From NCBI RefSeq assembly GCF_026619415.1, contig NZ_JAOVZR010000001.1:2356001-2420000 (forward strand): a DNA stretch of 64,000 nucleotides. Direction: 5' to 3'. This stretch comes from Hoeflea algicola (GTDB taxonomy: Bacteria > Pseudomonadota > Alphaproteobacteria > Rhizobiales > Rhizobiaceae). Below, piece after piece: positions 39,768 through 49,459 of the stretch. The notes beneath the pieces were generated by a model. That model had not been told where the DNA came from and made no database searches. It saw nothing but the letters and a program-made list of their open reading frames with translations. The stretch's first letter is position 1. Every line of letters starts with the position of its first letter. The position numbers and the translations under genes are program-made.

Positions 39768-40256
39768 GTGGCCCGAGAAATTTCAATTTCAGAAATCACA
39801 GACCTGGTCGGCTCCGAACTTGGTGTATCCAAGTGGATTGATATACCGCAATCGCGCATCGATCAGTTTGCCGATGCTACCGACGATCACCAGTTCATCC
39901 ATGTCGATCCGGTGCGTGCAGCGCAAACCCCGTTCGGTGGCACCATCGCCCATGGCTTTCTCACTGTCTCGCTGCTTTCGGCGATGCATACGGACTCCGT
40001 ACCGCGGCTGCGCGAACCGAATGTCGGGATCAATTATGGTTTCAACAAAATGCGTTTCATGGCCCCCGTCCCGGAGGGTGCGCGAATTCGGGGCCGCTTC
40101 GTGCTCATGGAAGCACGGATGCGCGGCCCCGGCCTGTTGATGACCACCTACGCGGTAACGGTCGAGATCGAAGGCGGCAAGAAACCCGCCATGACCGCGA
40201 CCTGGCTCACCGTCATCCAGTTCGATCCCAAGGACGTGCCGCAACGCAGCGGCTAG
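39768..40256 (+). CDS. MaoC-family (R)-specific enoyl-CoA hydratase
   Basis: 162 aa from GTG at 39768, chosen for the strong AAGGAGG 6 nt upstream; an open frame exists from 39711. The hot-dog-fold signature FADATDDHQFIHVDPVRAAQTPFGGTIAHGF contains the hydratase Asp and His. Such enzymes hydrate enoyl-CoA or act as nodulation protein N-like dehydratases. It is 66 bp after glgX and convergent with the sarcosine oxidase operon. Confidence 0.88.
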   Translation: MAREISISEITDLVGSELGVSKWIDIPQSRIDQFADATDDHQFIHVDPVRAAQTPFGGTIAHGFLTVSLLSAMHTDSVPRLREPNVGINYGFNKMRFMAPVPEGARIRGRFVLMEARMRGPGLLMTTYAVTVEIEGGKKPAMTATWLTVIQFDPKDVPQRSG

Positions 40257-40292
40257 AACCTTTCGAACGGGCCATCAAACCCTCTGACCTGC

Positions 40293-40853
40293 CTAAGCCA
40301 GGCAATCCTTGGCTGTTTCCGACAGGAAACCGAAGGCGTAATCCGAGAAGGAGCGCCAGAACTCGACCCGGTAGTCCGTGTCTCCGGTTCGCAGAATCAC
40401 CACCTCGATCTTGCCCAGCACCGTGCGTGTGGCGGCGCCTACCGGGAACACCCGGTCGCTGAGATTTTGCGGGCACCCGCCCTCAAGCGTAGCACGTGCG
40501 CCCTTGCCGCTGACCAGGATCGCTGTGTTGCGATGCGACACATCCACCGCCGAATGCAGCACCTTTGTCTTGGCCAGCGCCGTCAGCGGATCGCCGCCAC
40601 CGCTCTCGTCGATGATCAACCATTCGTCGGGGCCGAGCCACAACGCCCAGAGCCCCTTGCCATTGTTGGCCGATGTTTTCGGTGACAATGGCAGGTCAAC
40701 GCCGAGCGCCTTCGACAGCGCTTTGGCCTTGGCGGGATCGGCCCGCAATGAGATGCGGGTGGCGGGTTTCGCCGGTGTCAACGCGACGCCGGCTGAGCCG
40801 CTGATACGCCCTGCAAGCGGCTCGTTACGGGTAGCTTGAGCGGATTTAGCCAT
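40293..40853 (-). CDS. soxG: Sarcosine oxidase gamma subunit
   Basis: 186 aa. The pattern GLWALWLGPDEWLII, HSAVDVSHRNTAILVSGKGARATLEGGCPQNL, and the C-terminal TDYRVEFWRSFSDYAFGFL are characteristic of SoxG, a folate-fold relative of YgfZ/GcvT. It completes the heterotetramer that oxidises sarcosine to glycine and a one-carbon unit. It overlaps soxA by 8 nt. Confidence 0.93.
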   Translation of the reverse strand: MAKSAQATRNEPLAGRISGSAGVALTPAKPATRISLRADPAKAKALSKALGVDLPLSPKTSANNGKGLWALWLGPDEWLIIDESGGGDPLTALAKTKVLHSAVDVSHRNTAILVSGKGARATLEGGCPQNLSDRVFPVGAATRTVLGKIEVVILRTGDTDYRVEFWRSFSDYAFGFLSETAKDCLA

Positions 40854-43842
40854 TCAGGCGCACTCCCTCTTTGTCAAAGAACACCGTGTCGGTGATTTCC
40901 ACTTCAATCGTCCGCTCGGGCATCGGCACATACAGTGTCTGGCCCTTGAGCGCTCGTCCGTCGGCAACCAGCCCCATGGCGATCGAACGGCCGCAGTTTT
41001 CCGACCAGTAGGAGGAAGTAACATGCCCGATCATGGTCATCGGTACGGCCTGGTTCGGGTCGGCGACAATTTGCGCGCCTTCCTCCAGCACGATACTCGG
41101 ATCCTTGGCCATGACGCCGACCAGTTGCTTGCGCCCGGCAGACACCAGATCTGGTCGCTTCATGCCGCGAATGCCGACAAAGTCCGGCTTTTTCTTCGCC
41201 ACCGCCCAGTTCAAACCGGCGTCATCAGGCGTCACCGTGCCGTCGGTATCCTGTCCGACGATGATGTAGCCCTTCTCGGCGCGCAGCACATGCATGGTCT
41301 CGGTGCCGTAGGCGCAAGCGCCCAAAGGTTCGGCCCGCGCCCAAAGTGCCTTCCACACGGCCTCGCCAAAATCGGCAGGCACGTTGACCTCGTAGCCGGC
41401 TTCCCCGGTAAACGACATCCGGAACAGGCGAGTCGGCACACCGCAGATCTTGCCCTCACGCACGCTCATATGCGGCATCGCCTCATTGGACAGATCAATG
41501 CCCTCGACCAGTGGCGCAACGATTTCCCTTGCCTTCGGTCCCTGCACCGCAATCACTGCCCATTGCTCCGTGGTCGATGTCAGCCAGACCTTGAGATCCG
41601 GGAATTCGGTCTGCAGGTAATCTTCCATGTGGTGCATGACCCGCGGCGCACCGCCGGTGGTCGTGGTTACATGGAACCGATCTTCAGCCAGCCGTCCAAC
41701 CACGCCGTCATCATAGATGAAGCCGTCTTCGCGCAGCATGATGCCGTACTTGCAGCGACCGGATTGCAGCTTGTCCCATCCATTGGTGTACAGCAGGTTC
41801 AGGAATTGCGCAGCGTCGGGGCCGACAACTTCGATCTTGCCCAACGTCGTGGCATCGAACATGCCGGCAACTTCGCGCACTGTGCGGCATTCACGATTGA
41901 CAGCCTGGTGCATGTCTTCGCCGCCGCGCGGATAATACCAGGCCCGTTTCCACGGTCCGACATCCTCGAACACCGCCCCGTGTTCTGCTTCCCAATTGTG
42001 CATCGGCGTGTGGCGGGCCGAATCGAACAGTTTCCCGCGCGAGTGATTGACGATCGCACCGAAGGTGACCGGCGTATAGGGCGAACGGAACGTCGTCAGT
42101 CCCACCTTCGGCAGCGGCTTGTCGAGCATTTCGGCGGCAATCGCCAGCCCATGGATGTTGGAGGTCTTGCCCTGGTCTGTGGCCATGCCAGTGGTGGTAA
42201 AGCGCTTGACGTGCTCGATCGAATGCATGCCTTCGCGCACAGCCAACCGGATGTCCTTGGCGGTGACATCGTTCTGAAAGTCGACAAACGCCTTGACGGT
42301 GGTGTCCGCGCCGGCGCCACCGGCCGACCCCATCATGCTGCCGGCCCACGAGGTTCCGGCCGCCGCTTTTGGTGCTTTCCAAGCACGCTTGGCGCCGGCT
42401 CCGGCGGCCTTGGCGGCCTGATGGCCGGCCTCGGCAGCACCGGCAATGGCCTGGCCAAGCTCATCAATGCCATTGCAGGCGCCGACGCTTGTGCAATCCT
42501 GCACGTCTGCCCCGGGCAGGAAGCGTTCGGTTGCCTCGTCCCAGATCACCTTGCCGCGCGACTGCGAATACATGTGCACCGATGGGGTCCAGCCGGCAGA
42601 CATGATCAGCGCATCGATTGCGATATCGCGTGTGGCGCCACCCGCAGCTTTACCCACCTTCATCGATTTGACCCGCAGTCCGCCCGAGGTGTCGAGCACT
42701 GCCTGGCCGGAAAATACCTCGATCCCCAGCGCCTGCGCTCGCGCCAGCAGCGCCGGATCAGGATCGGGGCGCACGTCGACGATTGCCGGAACCGAAACCC
42801 CGGCTTGCTTGAAATCGAACGCTGCATGCCAGGCCGAATCGCAAGCCGTATAGACCCCAACCTTGGCGCCAACGGCGACGCCGAAATGATTGAGATAAAT
42901 CCGCGCTGCCGAGGCCAGTAGAATGCCGGGACGGTCATTGTTGGCAAACACCATGTGCCGCTCGATCGCGCCGGTAGCGATCACCACCTGTTTGGCGCGG
43001 ACCTGCCACAACCGTTCACGCGGCAGCGCCGGGTCCGGATTGGCCAGGTGCTCGGTCACCCGTTCCACCAGGCCCACATGGTTCTGCGCCTGATAACCGA
43101 ATGCAGTAGTTCGGGTCAGAACCCGGACATTGTCCATTCCGGCGAGTTGCGCAGTCACCGCCCGCGCCCAGTCCCAGCCGTTCTGGCCGTCGATTTCCGC
43201 ATCAATCTCGTGATGGAACGCGCCACCGGTTTCCGCCTGCTCGTCGCACAGGATCACCTCGGCGCCGGCATGGGCGGCCGCAAGCGCCGCAGACAGCCCG
43301 GCAGCGCCACCGCCAATCACCAGCACATCGCAATGGACGTAATGATTGGAATAGTGATCGGGGTCCGGCTCGCTGGGCGCAACACCAAGACCCGCCGCCG
43401 CGCGGATGATCGGCTCGTAGATCTTCTTCCACGCCATTTTCGGCCACATGAAGGTCTTGTAATAGAACCCGGCTGCGAAAAATGGCGACGCCAGACCGTT
43501 GATGCCACCGACATCGAAGGCAAGCGACGGCCAGCGGTTTTGCGACTTCGCCTGAAGCCCGTCAAACACCTCCTGGACCGTAGCCCGGACATTCGGCGTC
43601 CGTCGGGCAGCATCACGGCCCACATCCATCAGCGCGTTGGGTTCTTCCGATCCGGCCGAGAGCATGCCGCGCGGCCGATGATACTTGAAGGACCGTCCGG
43701 TCAGATGCACCCCATTGGCGATCAGCGCTGAAGCCAGCGTATCCCCCTCAACCGCCGAAAAAGCCTTGCCGTCAAAAGTAAAGCGCAGGCTCTTGGCAGG
43801 CGTCAACCGACCCTTGCCGCTGATCCGGTTTGCCCCGCTCAT
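40846..43842 (-). CDS. soxA: Sarcosine oxidase alpha subunit
   Basis: 998 aa. The N-terminal 90 residues are a ferredoxin-like domain (FTFDGKAFSAVEGDTLASALIANGVHLTGRSFKYHRPRG) without a full iron-sulfur cysteine set. A NAD-binding Rossmann domain follows (VLVIGGGAAGLSAALAAAHAG), and the C-terminal 400 residues are a GcvT-type tetrahydrofolate-binding domain that transfers the oxidised methyl group. The order and size match the family. The start overlaps soxD by 4 nt. Confidence 0.95.
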   Translation of the reverse strand: MSGANRISGKGRLTPAKSLRFTFDGKAFSAVEGDTLASALIANGVHLTGRSFKYHRPRGMLSAGSEEPNALMDVGRDAARRTPNVRATVQEVFDGLQAKSQNRWPSLAFDVGGINGLASPFFAAGFYYKTFMWPKMAWKKIYEPIIRAAAGLGVAPSEPDPDHYSNHYVHCDVLVIGGGAAGLSAALAAAHAGAEVILCDEQAETGGAFHHEIDAEIDGQNGWDWARAVTAQLAGMDNVRVLTRTTAFGYQAQNHVGLVERVTEHLANPDPALPRERLWQVRAKQVVIATGAIERHMVFANNDRPGILLASAARIYLNHFGVAVGAKVGVYTACDSAWHAAFDFKQAGVSVPAIVDVRPDPDPALLARAQALGIEVFSGQAVLDTSGGLRVKSMKVGKAAGGATRDIAIDALIMSAGWTPSVHMYSQSRGKVIWDEATERFLPGADVQDCTSVGACNGIDELGQAIAGAAEAGHQAAKAAGAGAKRAWKAPKAAAGTSWAGSMMGSAGGAGADTTVKAFVDFQNDVTAKDIRLAVREGMHSIEHVKRFTTTGMATDQGKTSNIHGLAIAAEMLDKPLPKVGLTTFRSPYTPVTFGAIVNHSRGKLFDSARHTPMHNWEAEHGAVFEDVGPWKRAWYYPRGGEDMHQAVNRECRTVREVAGMFDATTLGKIEVVGPDAAQFLNLLYTNGWDKLQSGRCKYGIMLREDGFIYDDGVVGRLAEDRFHVTTTTGGAPRVMHHMEDYLQTEFPDLKVWLTSTTEQWAVIAVQGPKAREIVAPLVEGIDLSNEAMPHMSVREGKICGVPTRLFRMSFTGEAGYEVNVPADFGEAVWKALWARAEPLGACAYGTETMHVLRAEKGYIIVGQDTDGTVTPDDAGLNWAVAKKKPDFVGIRGMKRPDLVSAGRKQLVGVMAKDPSIVLEEGAQIVADPNQAVPMTMIGHVTSSYWSENCGRSIAMGLVADGRALKGQTLYVPMPERTIEVEITDTVFFDKEGVRLNG

Positions 43843-44162
43843 TGTGCCGCTCCTTTTGTCCGCACAATCCCGTCAGCATCGCGCGCCACGTCGACGCGTG
43901 GCTCACCGGCCTTGTAGGTGGTGACAAACTTGTCGCTGACGGTATCGCGCACCGCGTTGAAAAAACGCCCGCAGCCGTGAATGTGGCGCCAGCGCTCATA
44001 GGCCACGCCCTTCGGATTGGTACGAATGAAGAAAAATTTCTCGAATTCGTCATCGCTGATCTCGGCGATATTCCTGGGGCGTTCGACATGCGCCTCGCCG
44101 GCATTGCGAAATTCAAGCTCGGGCCGTTCTTCCTGGCAGTAGGGACAATGGATCAGAAGCAT
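43839..44162 (-). CDS. soxD: Sarcosine oxidase delta subunit
   Basis: 107 aa. The zinc-binding N-terminus MLLIHCPYCQEERPELEF has the CxxC pair, with the later His and Cys in HGCGRFF. The FFFIRTNPKGVAYERWRHIHGCGRFFNAVRDT block is the SoxD hallmark. It stabilises the complex. It follows the cupin gene by 14 bp. Confidence 0.94.
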   Translation of the reverse strand: MLLIHCPYCQEERPELEFRNAGEAHVERPRNIAEISDDEFEKFFFIRTNPKGVAYERWRHIHGCGRFFNAVRDTVSDKFVTTYKAGEPRVDVARDADGIVRTKGAAQ

Positions 44163-44176
44163 TGCTTGGTCCTTGG

Positions 44177-44533
44177 TCAGATCTGGGTCTTGATCGCGGC
44201 GGTTTCGGGGTCACCGGTATTGGGTGTTCCGGCCGGTTCGATTATCAATAAATGCGTTTCTTCATCCGCGCGCGGGCAGTGCTCGACGCCCTTCGGCACG
44301 ACATACATCTCGCCCGGCCCCAGCGTCACATCGCCATCGCGCAGCTGGATCGTCAACCGCCCCGAAAGCACATGAAACAGATCGTCGGTGTCGGGGTGCG
44401 CGTGCCAGTTGAATTCACCCTTGGCCTTGACCACCATCACGTCATGACCATTGAAGGCGGCGGCGATCGTGGGTGTCCAGAGCGCATCGAACGTGGAGAG
44501 CTTTTCCCCCAAGTTGATCGGTTGGCGGTTCAT
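44177..44533 (-). CDS. Cupin-domain protein inside the sarcosine oxidase operon
   Basis: 118 aa from ATG 44533, 10 nt after the soxB stop; a frame back to 44578 lies in soxB. The single cupin_2 barrel has motif 1 GEFNWHAHPDTDDLFHVLSG (two His and a Glu-equivalent Asp) and motif 2 PGEMYVVPKGVEHCPRA with His. A metal site is thus likely. Small cupins may be sensors, isomerases or dioxygenases; none can be chosen from sequence. Its place between soxB and soxD is not part of the standard soxBDAG order. Confidence 0.85.
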   Translation of the reverse strand: MNRQPINLGEKLSTFDALWTPTIAAAFNGHDVMVVKAKGEFNWHAHPDTDDLFHVLSGRLTIQLRDGDVTLGPGEMYVVPKGVEHCPRADEETHLLIIEPAGTPNTGDPETAAIKTQI

Positions 44534-44543
44534 CCCGACGGCC

Positions 44544-45797
44544 TTAGTGCGCCACGGCGGCCGCAGCCGCCTCATCAATCAGCCGTCCGGTCTGGAAACG
44601 TTCCAGATTGAACGGTGCATTGATCTTGTGCGGCTCATCGCGGGCGATGGTATGGGCAAACACATTGGCAGATCCCGGCGTCGCCTTGAACCCGCCGGTG
44701 CCCCAGCCACAATTGACATACAGTCCCTTGATAGGGGTTTTCGACAGGATCGGCGATCGATCCGGCGTCACGTCGACAATGCCGCCCCAAGAGCGAAGCA
44801 TTTTCATCCGGGTGAACATCGGAAACATTTCGCAGATCGCATCGAGCGTGTGACTGAGAATGTGCAGCCCGCCGGTCTGCGAATACGACGTGTACTGGTC
44901 GGTGCCGGCGCCAATCACCAGTTCGCCCTTGTCCGATTGCGAAATGTAGGCATGCACGGTGTTGGACATCACCACGCAGGGAAAGATCGGCTTGACCGGT
45001 TCCGATACCAGTGCCTGCAACGGATAGCTTTCGAGCGGCATCCGCACGCCCGCCATCTCCATGATCACCGAAGTGTGCCCGGCAGCAACAACGCCCACCT
45101 TGCCGGCGCCGATGAAGCCGCGGCTGGTATCAACACCGGATACCGACCCGTCATCATGACGGCGGACCCCGGTCACTTCGCAATTCTGGATGATGTGAAC
45201 GCCCATGGCGGCTGCGGCGCGGGCATAACCCCATGCCACCGCATCATGGCGGGCTGTGCCGCCACGGCGCTGCAGGGCTGCACCCATCACCGGGTAGCGT
45301 GCAGACTGAAGAATGTTGAGCGGTGGGCAGAACGCCTTGGCCTGTTCCGGCGTCAGCCATTCATTGTCGATGCCGTTGAGTCGGTTGGCGTGGATGTGGC
45401 GCTTGAACACCTGCGTGTCATGCACATTGTGGGACAGCATCATCACGCCGCGGGCCGAATACATCACATTGTAATTGAGGTCCTGCGACAGACCGTCCCA
45501 CAACTTGAGCGCATGATCGTAAAGACCGGCGCTCTCATCATAGAGATAGTTGGACCGGATGATGGTGGTGTTACGGCCAGTATTGCCTCCACCAAGCCAG
45601 CCTTTTTCGATCACCGCAATATTGGTGATGCCATGCTCCTTGGCCAGGTAATAGGCGGTTCCCAAACCATGCCCTCCCGCACCGACAATGATGACATCAT
45701 AGCTCTTGCGCGGCTCTGGCGAGGTCCATTGGGCCGGCCATCCCTTGTGGCCACGCATGGCCTCGCGGGCTACGGCAAAAGCTGAAAACTTGCGCAT
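44544..45797 (-). CDS. soxB: Sarcosine oxidase beta subunit
   Basis: 417 aa. The FAD-binding Rossmann motif [24 protein letters not shown] is near residues 34-57. The [15 protein letters not shown] stretch includes the loop next to the flavin, and the C-terminal [22 protein letters not shown] closes the DAO fold. It holds the noncovalent FAD and the covalent FMN and oxidises sarcosine. It is the first gene of the operon. Confidence 0.95.
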   Translation of the reverse strand: MRKFSAFAVAREAMRGHKGWPAQWTSPEPRKSYDVIIVGAGGHGLGTAYYLAKEHGITNIAVIEKGWLGGGNTGRNTTIIRSNYLYDESAGLYDHALKLWDGLSQDLNYNVMYSARGVMMLSHNVHDTQVFKRHIHANRLNGIDNEWLTPEQAKAFCPPLNILQSARYPVMGAALQRRGGTARHDAVAWGYARAAAAMGVHIIQNCEVTGVRRHDDGSVSGVDTSRGFIGAGKVGVVAAGHTSVIMEMAGVRMPLESYPLQALVSEPVKPIFPCVVMSNTVHAYISQSDKGELVIGAGTDQYTSYSQTGGLHILSHTLDAICEMFPMFTRMKMLRSWGGIVDVTPDRSPILSKTPIKGLYVNCGWGTGGFKATPGSANVFAHTIARDEPHKINAPFNLERFQTGRLIDEAAAAAVAH

Positions 45798-46131
45798 CTC
45801 TCTATGGCTCCGGATGGTTACGGTGTATGTGATTTAAGCAAGAGCAAATTCGCTTGCCCCGCATCGGTTCTTTTGCGACTTCCGAGCGGCAATGAATGTC
45901 GCAGCATGCACTGCCAAACCGACAGGCCTGCCACGCAGGTAGGTTCGGCATAGGCATTACCGGATGAAAAATACACAGCCACACAACTTGTCAAGCAGGC
46001 TGGGACTGGACTTGTGCTTTCGAAACTGGTATTTGCCGCATCAATCGTAAAGCCTCTGGCCGAACGAACTGGTATTGTTTGTTCACACAGGCTGCTTCAG
46101 CTAACCAAAAACTCGAAGGAACGGGATCAAC
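45798..46131. other. Divergent intergenic region between soxB and rpsU
   Basis: 334 bp with no gene. It must contain promoters for both genes, but no convincing -35/-10 pair, glycine riboswitch or other structured leader could be identified. A small hairpin CCTGC-CAC-GCAGG lies at 45927-45939. GAAGGA about 12 nt before the rpsU GTG is its ribosome-binding site. Confidence 0.5.
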
Positions 46132-46362
46132 GTGCAGGTACTTGTCCGCGACAATAATGTAGATCAGGCGCTCCGCGCTCTTAAAAAGAAAATGCAACGC
46201 GAAGGCATTTTCCGTGAAATGAAGATGCGTGATTTCTATGAGAAGCCGTCGCAGAAGCGTGCACGGGAGAAGGCCGAAGCTGTTCGTCGCGTCCGCAAGC
46301 TGGCGCGCAAGCGCGCACAGCGCGAAGGTCTTATCGGCGGTGGCCGTCCGGCATCGCGTTGA
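46132..46362 (+). CDS. rpsU: Ribosomal protein S21
   Basis: 76 aa, GTG start. [49 protein letters not shown] is unmistakable S21 of the small ribosomal subunit, with the longer Arg-rich C-terminus of alphaproteobacteria (ending [11 protein letters not shown]). S21 assists translation initiation near the anti-Shine-Dalgarno end of 16S rRNA. It is followed by a strong terminator, so it is transcribed alone. Confidence 0.97.
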   Translation: MQVLVRDNNVDQALRALKKKMQREGIFREMKMRDFYEKPSQKRAREKAEAVRRVRKLARKRAQREGLIGGGRPASR

Positions 46363-46402
46363 TTTAGCCGTTTTTTTGCCCCTTTGGGCTTGCATGCATG
46401 TG

Positions 46403-46434
46403 AGGCGGGGACGAGTATTCGTCTCCGCCTTTTT
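46403..46434 (+). terminator. Rho-independent terminator of rpsU
   Basis: AGGCGGGGACGA (46403-46414) pairs with TCGTCTCCGCCT (46419-46430) with one G-T pair, a GTAT loop, and a TTTT tail directly after. It is a textbook terminator. Confidence 0.9.
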
Positions 46435-46484
46435 CAATGTGGCGGACCGGGCCGTTCCCGGTGAGCAGTGTGGGGCATAGGTTT

Positions 46485-47339
46485 ATGGGTCTGACAGTGG
46501 CAAACAAGACAGATAACAGGAAAACGGCAGCCGCAAGGCCGCTGATGCTGGCAATATTGTCGGCAATGGCGATCTCGTTATCCGCCTGCGCTACTTCGTC
46601 CCCGATCGATGCAATCCAGATCGACCGGGCTCAAGGCACCAACGAAAACATCTCGTCTCTCACCGAAGTGATCCGCCGCAACCCGCGCAATCCCGAAGGA
46701 TACAATGTCCGCGGTGCAGCCTACGGTCGCTCCGGACAATTCAGTAATGCGCTTGATGACTTTGACCGCGCCATTCAGCTCAACCCGTCATTTTACCAGG
46801 CTTATGCCAACCGCGCCCTGATTCACCGATCAATGGGCAATCCGGTCAAGGCCGCCAACGACTACACCCGCGCGCTGCAAATCAATCCTCGCTACGACGT
46901 GGCCTATATCGGCCGCGGCAATCTCTACCGACAGGCAGGCCGGGTTGACGAGGCCATGGGCGATTTCAACCGGGCCATCAACCTTGAGACCACCGACCCG
47001 CGTGCCTACCACAATCGTGGTCTGATCAAGCAGTTGCGTGGCCAGCACGCGCAGGCGATCGAGGATTTTTCGGCATCCATCTCGCTGGCGCCCAATTCGC
47101 CCGAGCCCTACAATGGCCGGGGTATTTCCTATGTCGCGCTCAATGATGACGTCAACGCGTTTGCAGATTTCAACCGGGCTGTCGAACTTGATCAGCAGGT
47201 CGCCGAATCCTGGGCCAATCAGGCCTTGATCTATGAACGTCGCGGCGACAAAAAGCGGGCCTCCAAATCCTATGCCCGCGCCGCCCAGCTTGATCCCAAA
47301 TACAAGCCGGCAATCGATGGTCTGGCGCGGGTGCGCTAA
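46485..47339 (+). CDS. TPR-repeat lipoprotein (NlpI-like)
   Basis: 284 aa from ATG 46485; an open frame starts at 46437 in the terminator region. The signal peptide PLMLAILSAMAISLSACATSS has a lipobox LSAC. Six TPR units follow, for example EGYNVRGAAYGRSGQFSNAL, QAYANRALIHRSMGNPVKAA and AYHNRGLIKQLRGQHAQAI, to the C-terminus. NlpI-type proteins are scaffolds for peptidoglycan hydrolases at the outer membrane; the exact partner is unknown. Confidence 0.88.
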   Translation: MGLTVANKTDNRKTAAARPLMLAILSAMAISLSACATSSPIDAIQIDRAQGTNENISSLTEVIRRNPRNPEGYNVRGAAYGRSGQFSNALDDFDRAIQLNPSFYQAYANRALIHRSMGNPVKAANDYTRALQINPRYDVAYIGRGNLYRQAGRVDEAMGDFNRAINLETTDPRAYHNRGLIKQLRGQHAQAIEDFSASISLAPNSPEPYNGRGISYVALNDDVNAFADFNRAVELDQQVAESWANQALIYERRGDKKRASKSYARAAQLDPKYKPAIDGLARVR

Positions 47340-47464
47340 GCAGCCGTAATAGCTCGGCAATTATCCCTGAAACAATGTGTGAACGCATCGGTTGCCGGCG
47401 ACGGAACCAATGCAGACGCTTGCCGTTGTCATGACGAACCAACGAACAGAAAAGTGAGTTCCCC

Positions 47465-47965
47465 ATGAACAACAAGACATCAATCACCGCAGCCTCCATC
47501 ATCGCAGCAACTGTTGCGCTTGGCGCAACGGCGATCCCGGCAAAGGCCGACAGCGTCGAACTGGGTCTGCTGGAATGCGTCGTCGAAGGCGGCACCGGCT
47601 TTGTCTTCGGTTCATCGAAGGATCTGTCGTGCGAATACACACCGGCAAATGAAAATGAAGCCAAGGAAGCTTATTTCGGCGTCATCAACAAATTCGGCGT
47701 CGACATCGGCGTCACCGGCACAACCCTGATAGAGTGGGTGGTTCTGGCCCCGACGACCGATTACCAGTATCAGCCTGGCTCTCTGGCAGGCGATTATAAC
47801 GGCGTATCCGCCGAAGCCACGGTTGCGGCCGGCGCTGGCGTGAATGTTCTGGTCGGCGGCTCCGATTCCACAGTCTCGCTGCAACCGGTCAGTGTTCAGG
47901 CACAGGAAGGCGTCAACGTCGCTGTCGGCATTTCCGAACTGCAGCTGCGTTCGGCTGCAAACTAA
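47465..47965 (+). CDS. DUF992 secreted protein
   Basis: 166 aa. The signal peptide cleaves near ATAIPAKADS. The mature part, with VELGLLECVVEGGTGFVFGSSKDLSCEYTP and repeated hydrophobic beta strands, is a DUF992 domain, a family largely restricted to Rhizobiales and of unknown function. Two cysteines may form a disulfide. It is convergent with pntB across a shared terminator. Confidence 0.85.
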   Translation: MNNKTSITAASIIAATVALGATAIPAKADSVELGLLECVVEGGTGFVFGSSKDLSCEYTPANENEAKEAYFGVINKFGVDIGVTGTTLIEWVVLAPTTDYQYQPGSLAGDYNGVSAEATVAAGAGVNVLVGGSDSTVSLQPVSVQAQEGVNVAVGISELQLRSAAN

Positions 47966-47989
47966 AACCATCCCCCCTGCACAAACGAC

Positions 47990-48022
47990 AAGAAGCCCGG
48001 CGCTCAACACGCCGGGCTTCTT
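47990..48022. terminator. Bidirectional terminator between the DUF992 gene and pntB
   Basis: AAGAAGCCCGGCG (47990-48002) and CGCCGGGCTTCTT (48010-48022) are exact 13-bp complements around 7 nt. The hairpin is 24 bp after one stop and 30 bp after the convergent one. The A/T-containing stem ends supply partial U tracts in both directions. Confidence 0.85.
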
Positions 48023-48052
48023 CCATTTATGCGCCAGAATGAACGGCGGCTA

Positions 48053-49450
48053 TCAGCTCTCGATTGCCTTGACGATATCGTCGGTCATCTTCTTGGCATC
48101 GCCGAGCAGCATCATCGTGCTATCCTTGTAGAACAAGGTGTTGTCGATGCCGGCATAGCCCGACCCCAGCGACCGCTTGACGAACAGACAGGTGCGTGCC
48201 TTGTCGACATCCAGGATCGGCATGCCGTAGATCGGCGAGGTCTTGTCATCGCGCGCGGCCGGGTTGGTCACATCGTTGGCGCCAATCACGTAAGCCACGT
48301 CGGCCTGTGCGAATTCCGAGTTGATGTCTTCAAGCTCGAACACCTCGTCGTAAGGCACATTGGCTTCAGCCAGCAGCACGTTCATGTGGCCAGGCATACG
48401 GCCAGCCACCGGGTGAATCGCGTATTTCACCTCGACGCCCTGCTCCTTGAGCTTGTCGGCCAGTTCGCGGGTAGCGTGCTGCGCCTGGGCCACGGCCATG
48501 CCATAGCCCGGAACGATGATCACCTTGGAGGCATTGGCCATCAGGAAGGCTGCATCATCAGCGGAACCAAGCTTGACGCTGCGATCGATATCATCGCTGC
48601 CGGCCGCTGCGGTTTCACCGCCAAAGCCGCCCAGAATGACCGAGATGAAGGACCGGTTCATGCCCTTGCACATGATGTAGGACAGGATCGCGCCCGAAGA
48701 ACCCACCAGCGCACCGGTGATGATCAGCGCCAGATTGCCAAGCGTAAAGCCGATGCCAGCCGCTGCCCAGCCCGAATAGGAGTTGAGCATCGAGACCACC
48801 ACCGGCATGTCGGCGCCACCGATCGGAACGATCAGCAAAACGCCAAGCATCAGCGCCAGAACCACGACCAGCCAGAACACCGTGTAGCTTTCGGTTGCCA
48901 CCAGCGCACCGATCAGCACGACGATGCCAATCAGCAGTCCAGCATTGATGACGTGACGCATCGGCAGCATGATCGGCTTGCCCGACATGCGCCCATCAAG
49001 CTTGAGAAAGGCAATGATCGAGCCGGTAAAGGTGATGGCGCCAATGGCCACACCCAGCGACATTTCAATCAATGCCTGTGCATGGATCTCGCCCACTTCG
49101 CCAATACCGAAGGCGTGCGGCGAATAGAGCGCGGCGGCCGCCACAAGAACGGCAGCCAGGCCAACCAGACTGTGGAAGCCTGCCACCAGCTGCGGCATTG
49201 AGGTCATGGCGATCTTGCGTGCGATATAGGCGCCGGCACCACCACCAATGGCGAGGCCCGCAATGATCATTACGAAGCCGCTAAACGACGGCTGTGCCAG
49301 CAACAGCGTGGTGACGATGGCGATCGCCATGCCAACCATGCCGTACATGTTGCCTTGGCGCGATGTGGTCGGATGCGACAGGCCCCGAAGCGCCATGATG
49401 AAAAGAACACCTGAAACGAGGTAGGCGAATGCGGCAAAATTCTCAGACAT
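48053..49450 (-). CDS. pntB: NAD(P) transhydrogenase beta subunit
   Basis: 465 aa. Eight to nine membrane helices come first, then the NADP-binding domain III with GYGMAVAQAQHATRELADKL, HPVAGRMPGHMNVLLAEA, GANDVTNPAA, and KRSLGSGYAGIDNTLFY. With PntA1 and PntA2 it couples proton flow to hydride transfer from NADH to NADP+. It follows pntA2 by 9 bp. Confidence 0.95.
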   Translation of the reverse strand: MSENFAAFAYLVSGVLFIMALRGLSHPTTSRQGNMYGMVGMAIAIVTTLLLAQPSFSGFVMIIAGLAIGGGAGAYIARKIAMTSMPQLVAGFHSLVGLAAVLVAAAALYSPHAFGIGEVGEIHAQALIEMSLGVAIGAITFTGSIIAFLKLDGRMSGKPIMLPMRHVINAGLLIGIVVLIGALVATESYTVFWLVVVLALMLGVLLIVPIGGADMPVVVSMLNSYSGWAAAGIGFTLGNLALIITGALVGSSGAILSYIMCKGMNRSFISVILGGFGGETAAAGSDDIDRSVKLGSADDAAFLMANASKVIIVPGYGMAVAQAQHATRELADKLKEQGVEVKYAIHPVAGRMPGHMNVLLAEANVPYDEVFELEDINSEFAQADVAYVIGANDVTNPAARDDKTSPIYGMPILDVDKARTCLFVKRSLGSGYAGIDNTLFYKDSTMMLLGDAKKMTDDIVKAIES

Positions 49451-49459
49451 CAGCCGGCC

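Noticed and set aside
41023..42921. A 632-codon plus-strand frame
   Set aside because: It is antisense to soxA, with no recognisable domain.
45798..46131. Possible glycine riboswitch before the sarcosine oxidase operon
   Set aside because: No paired aptamer-like conserved blocks could be found; only one short hairpin is present.
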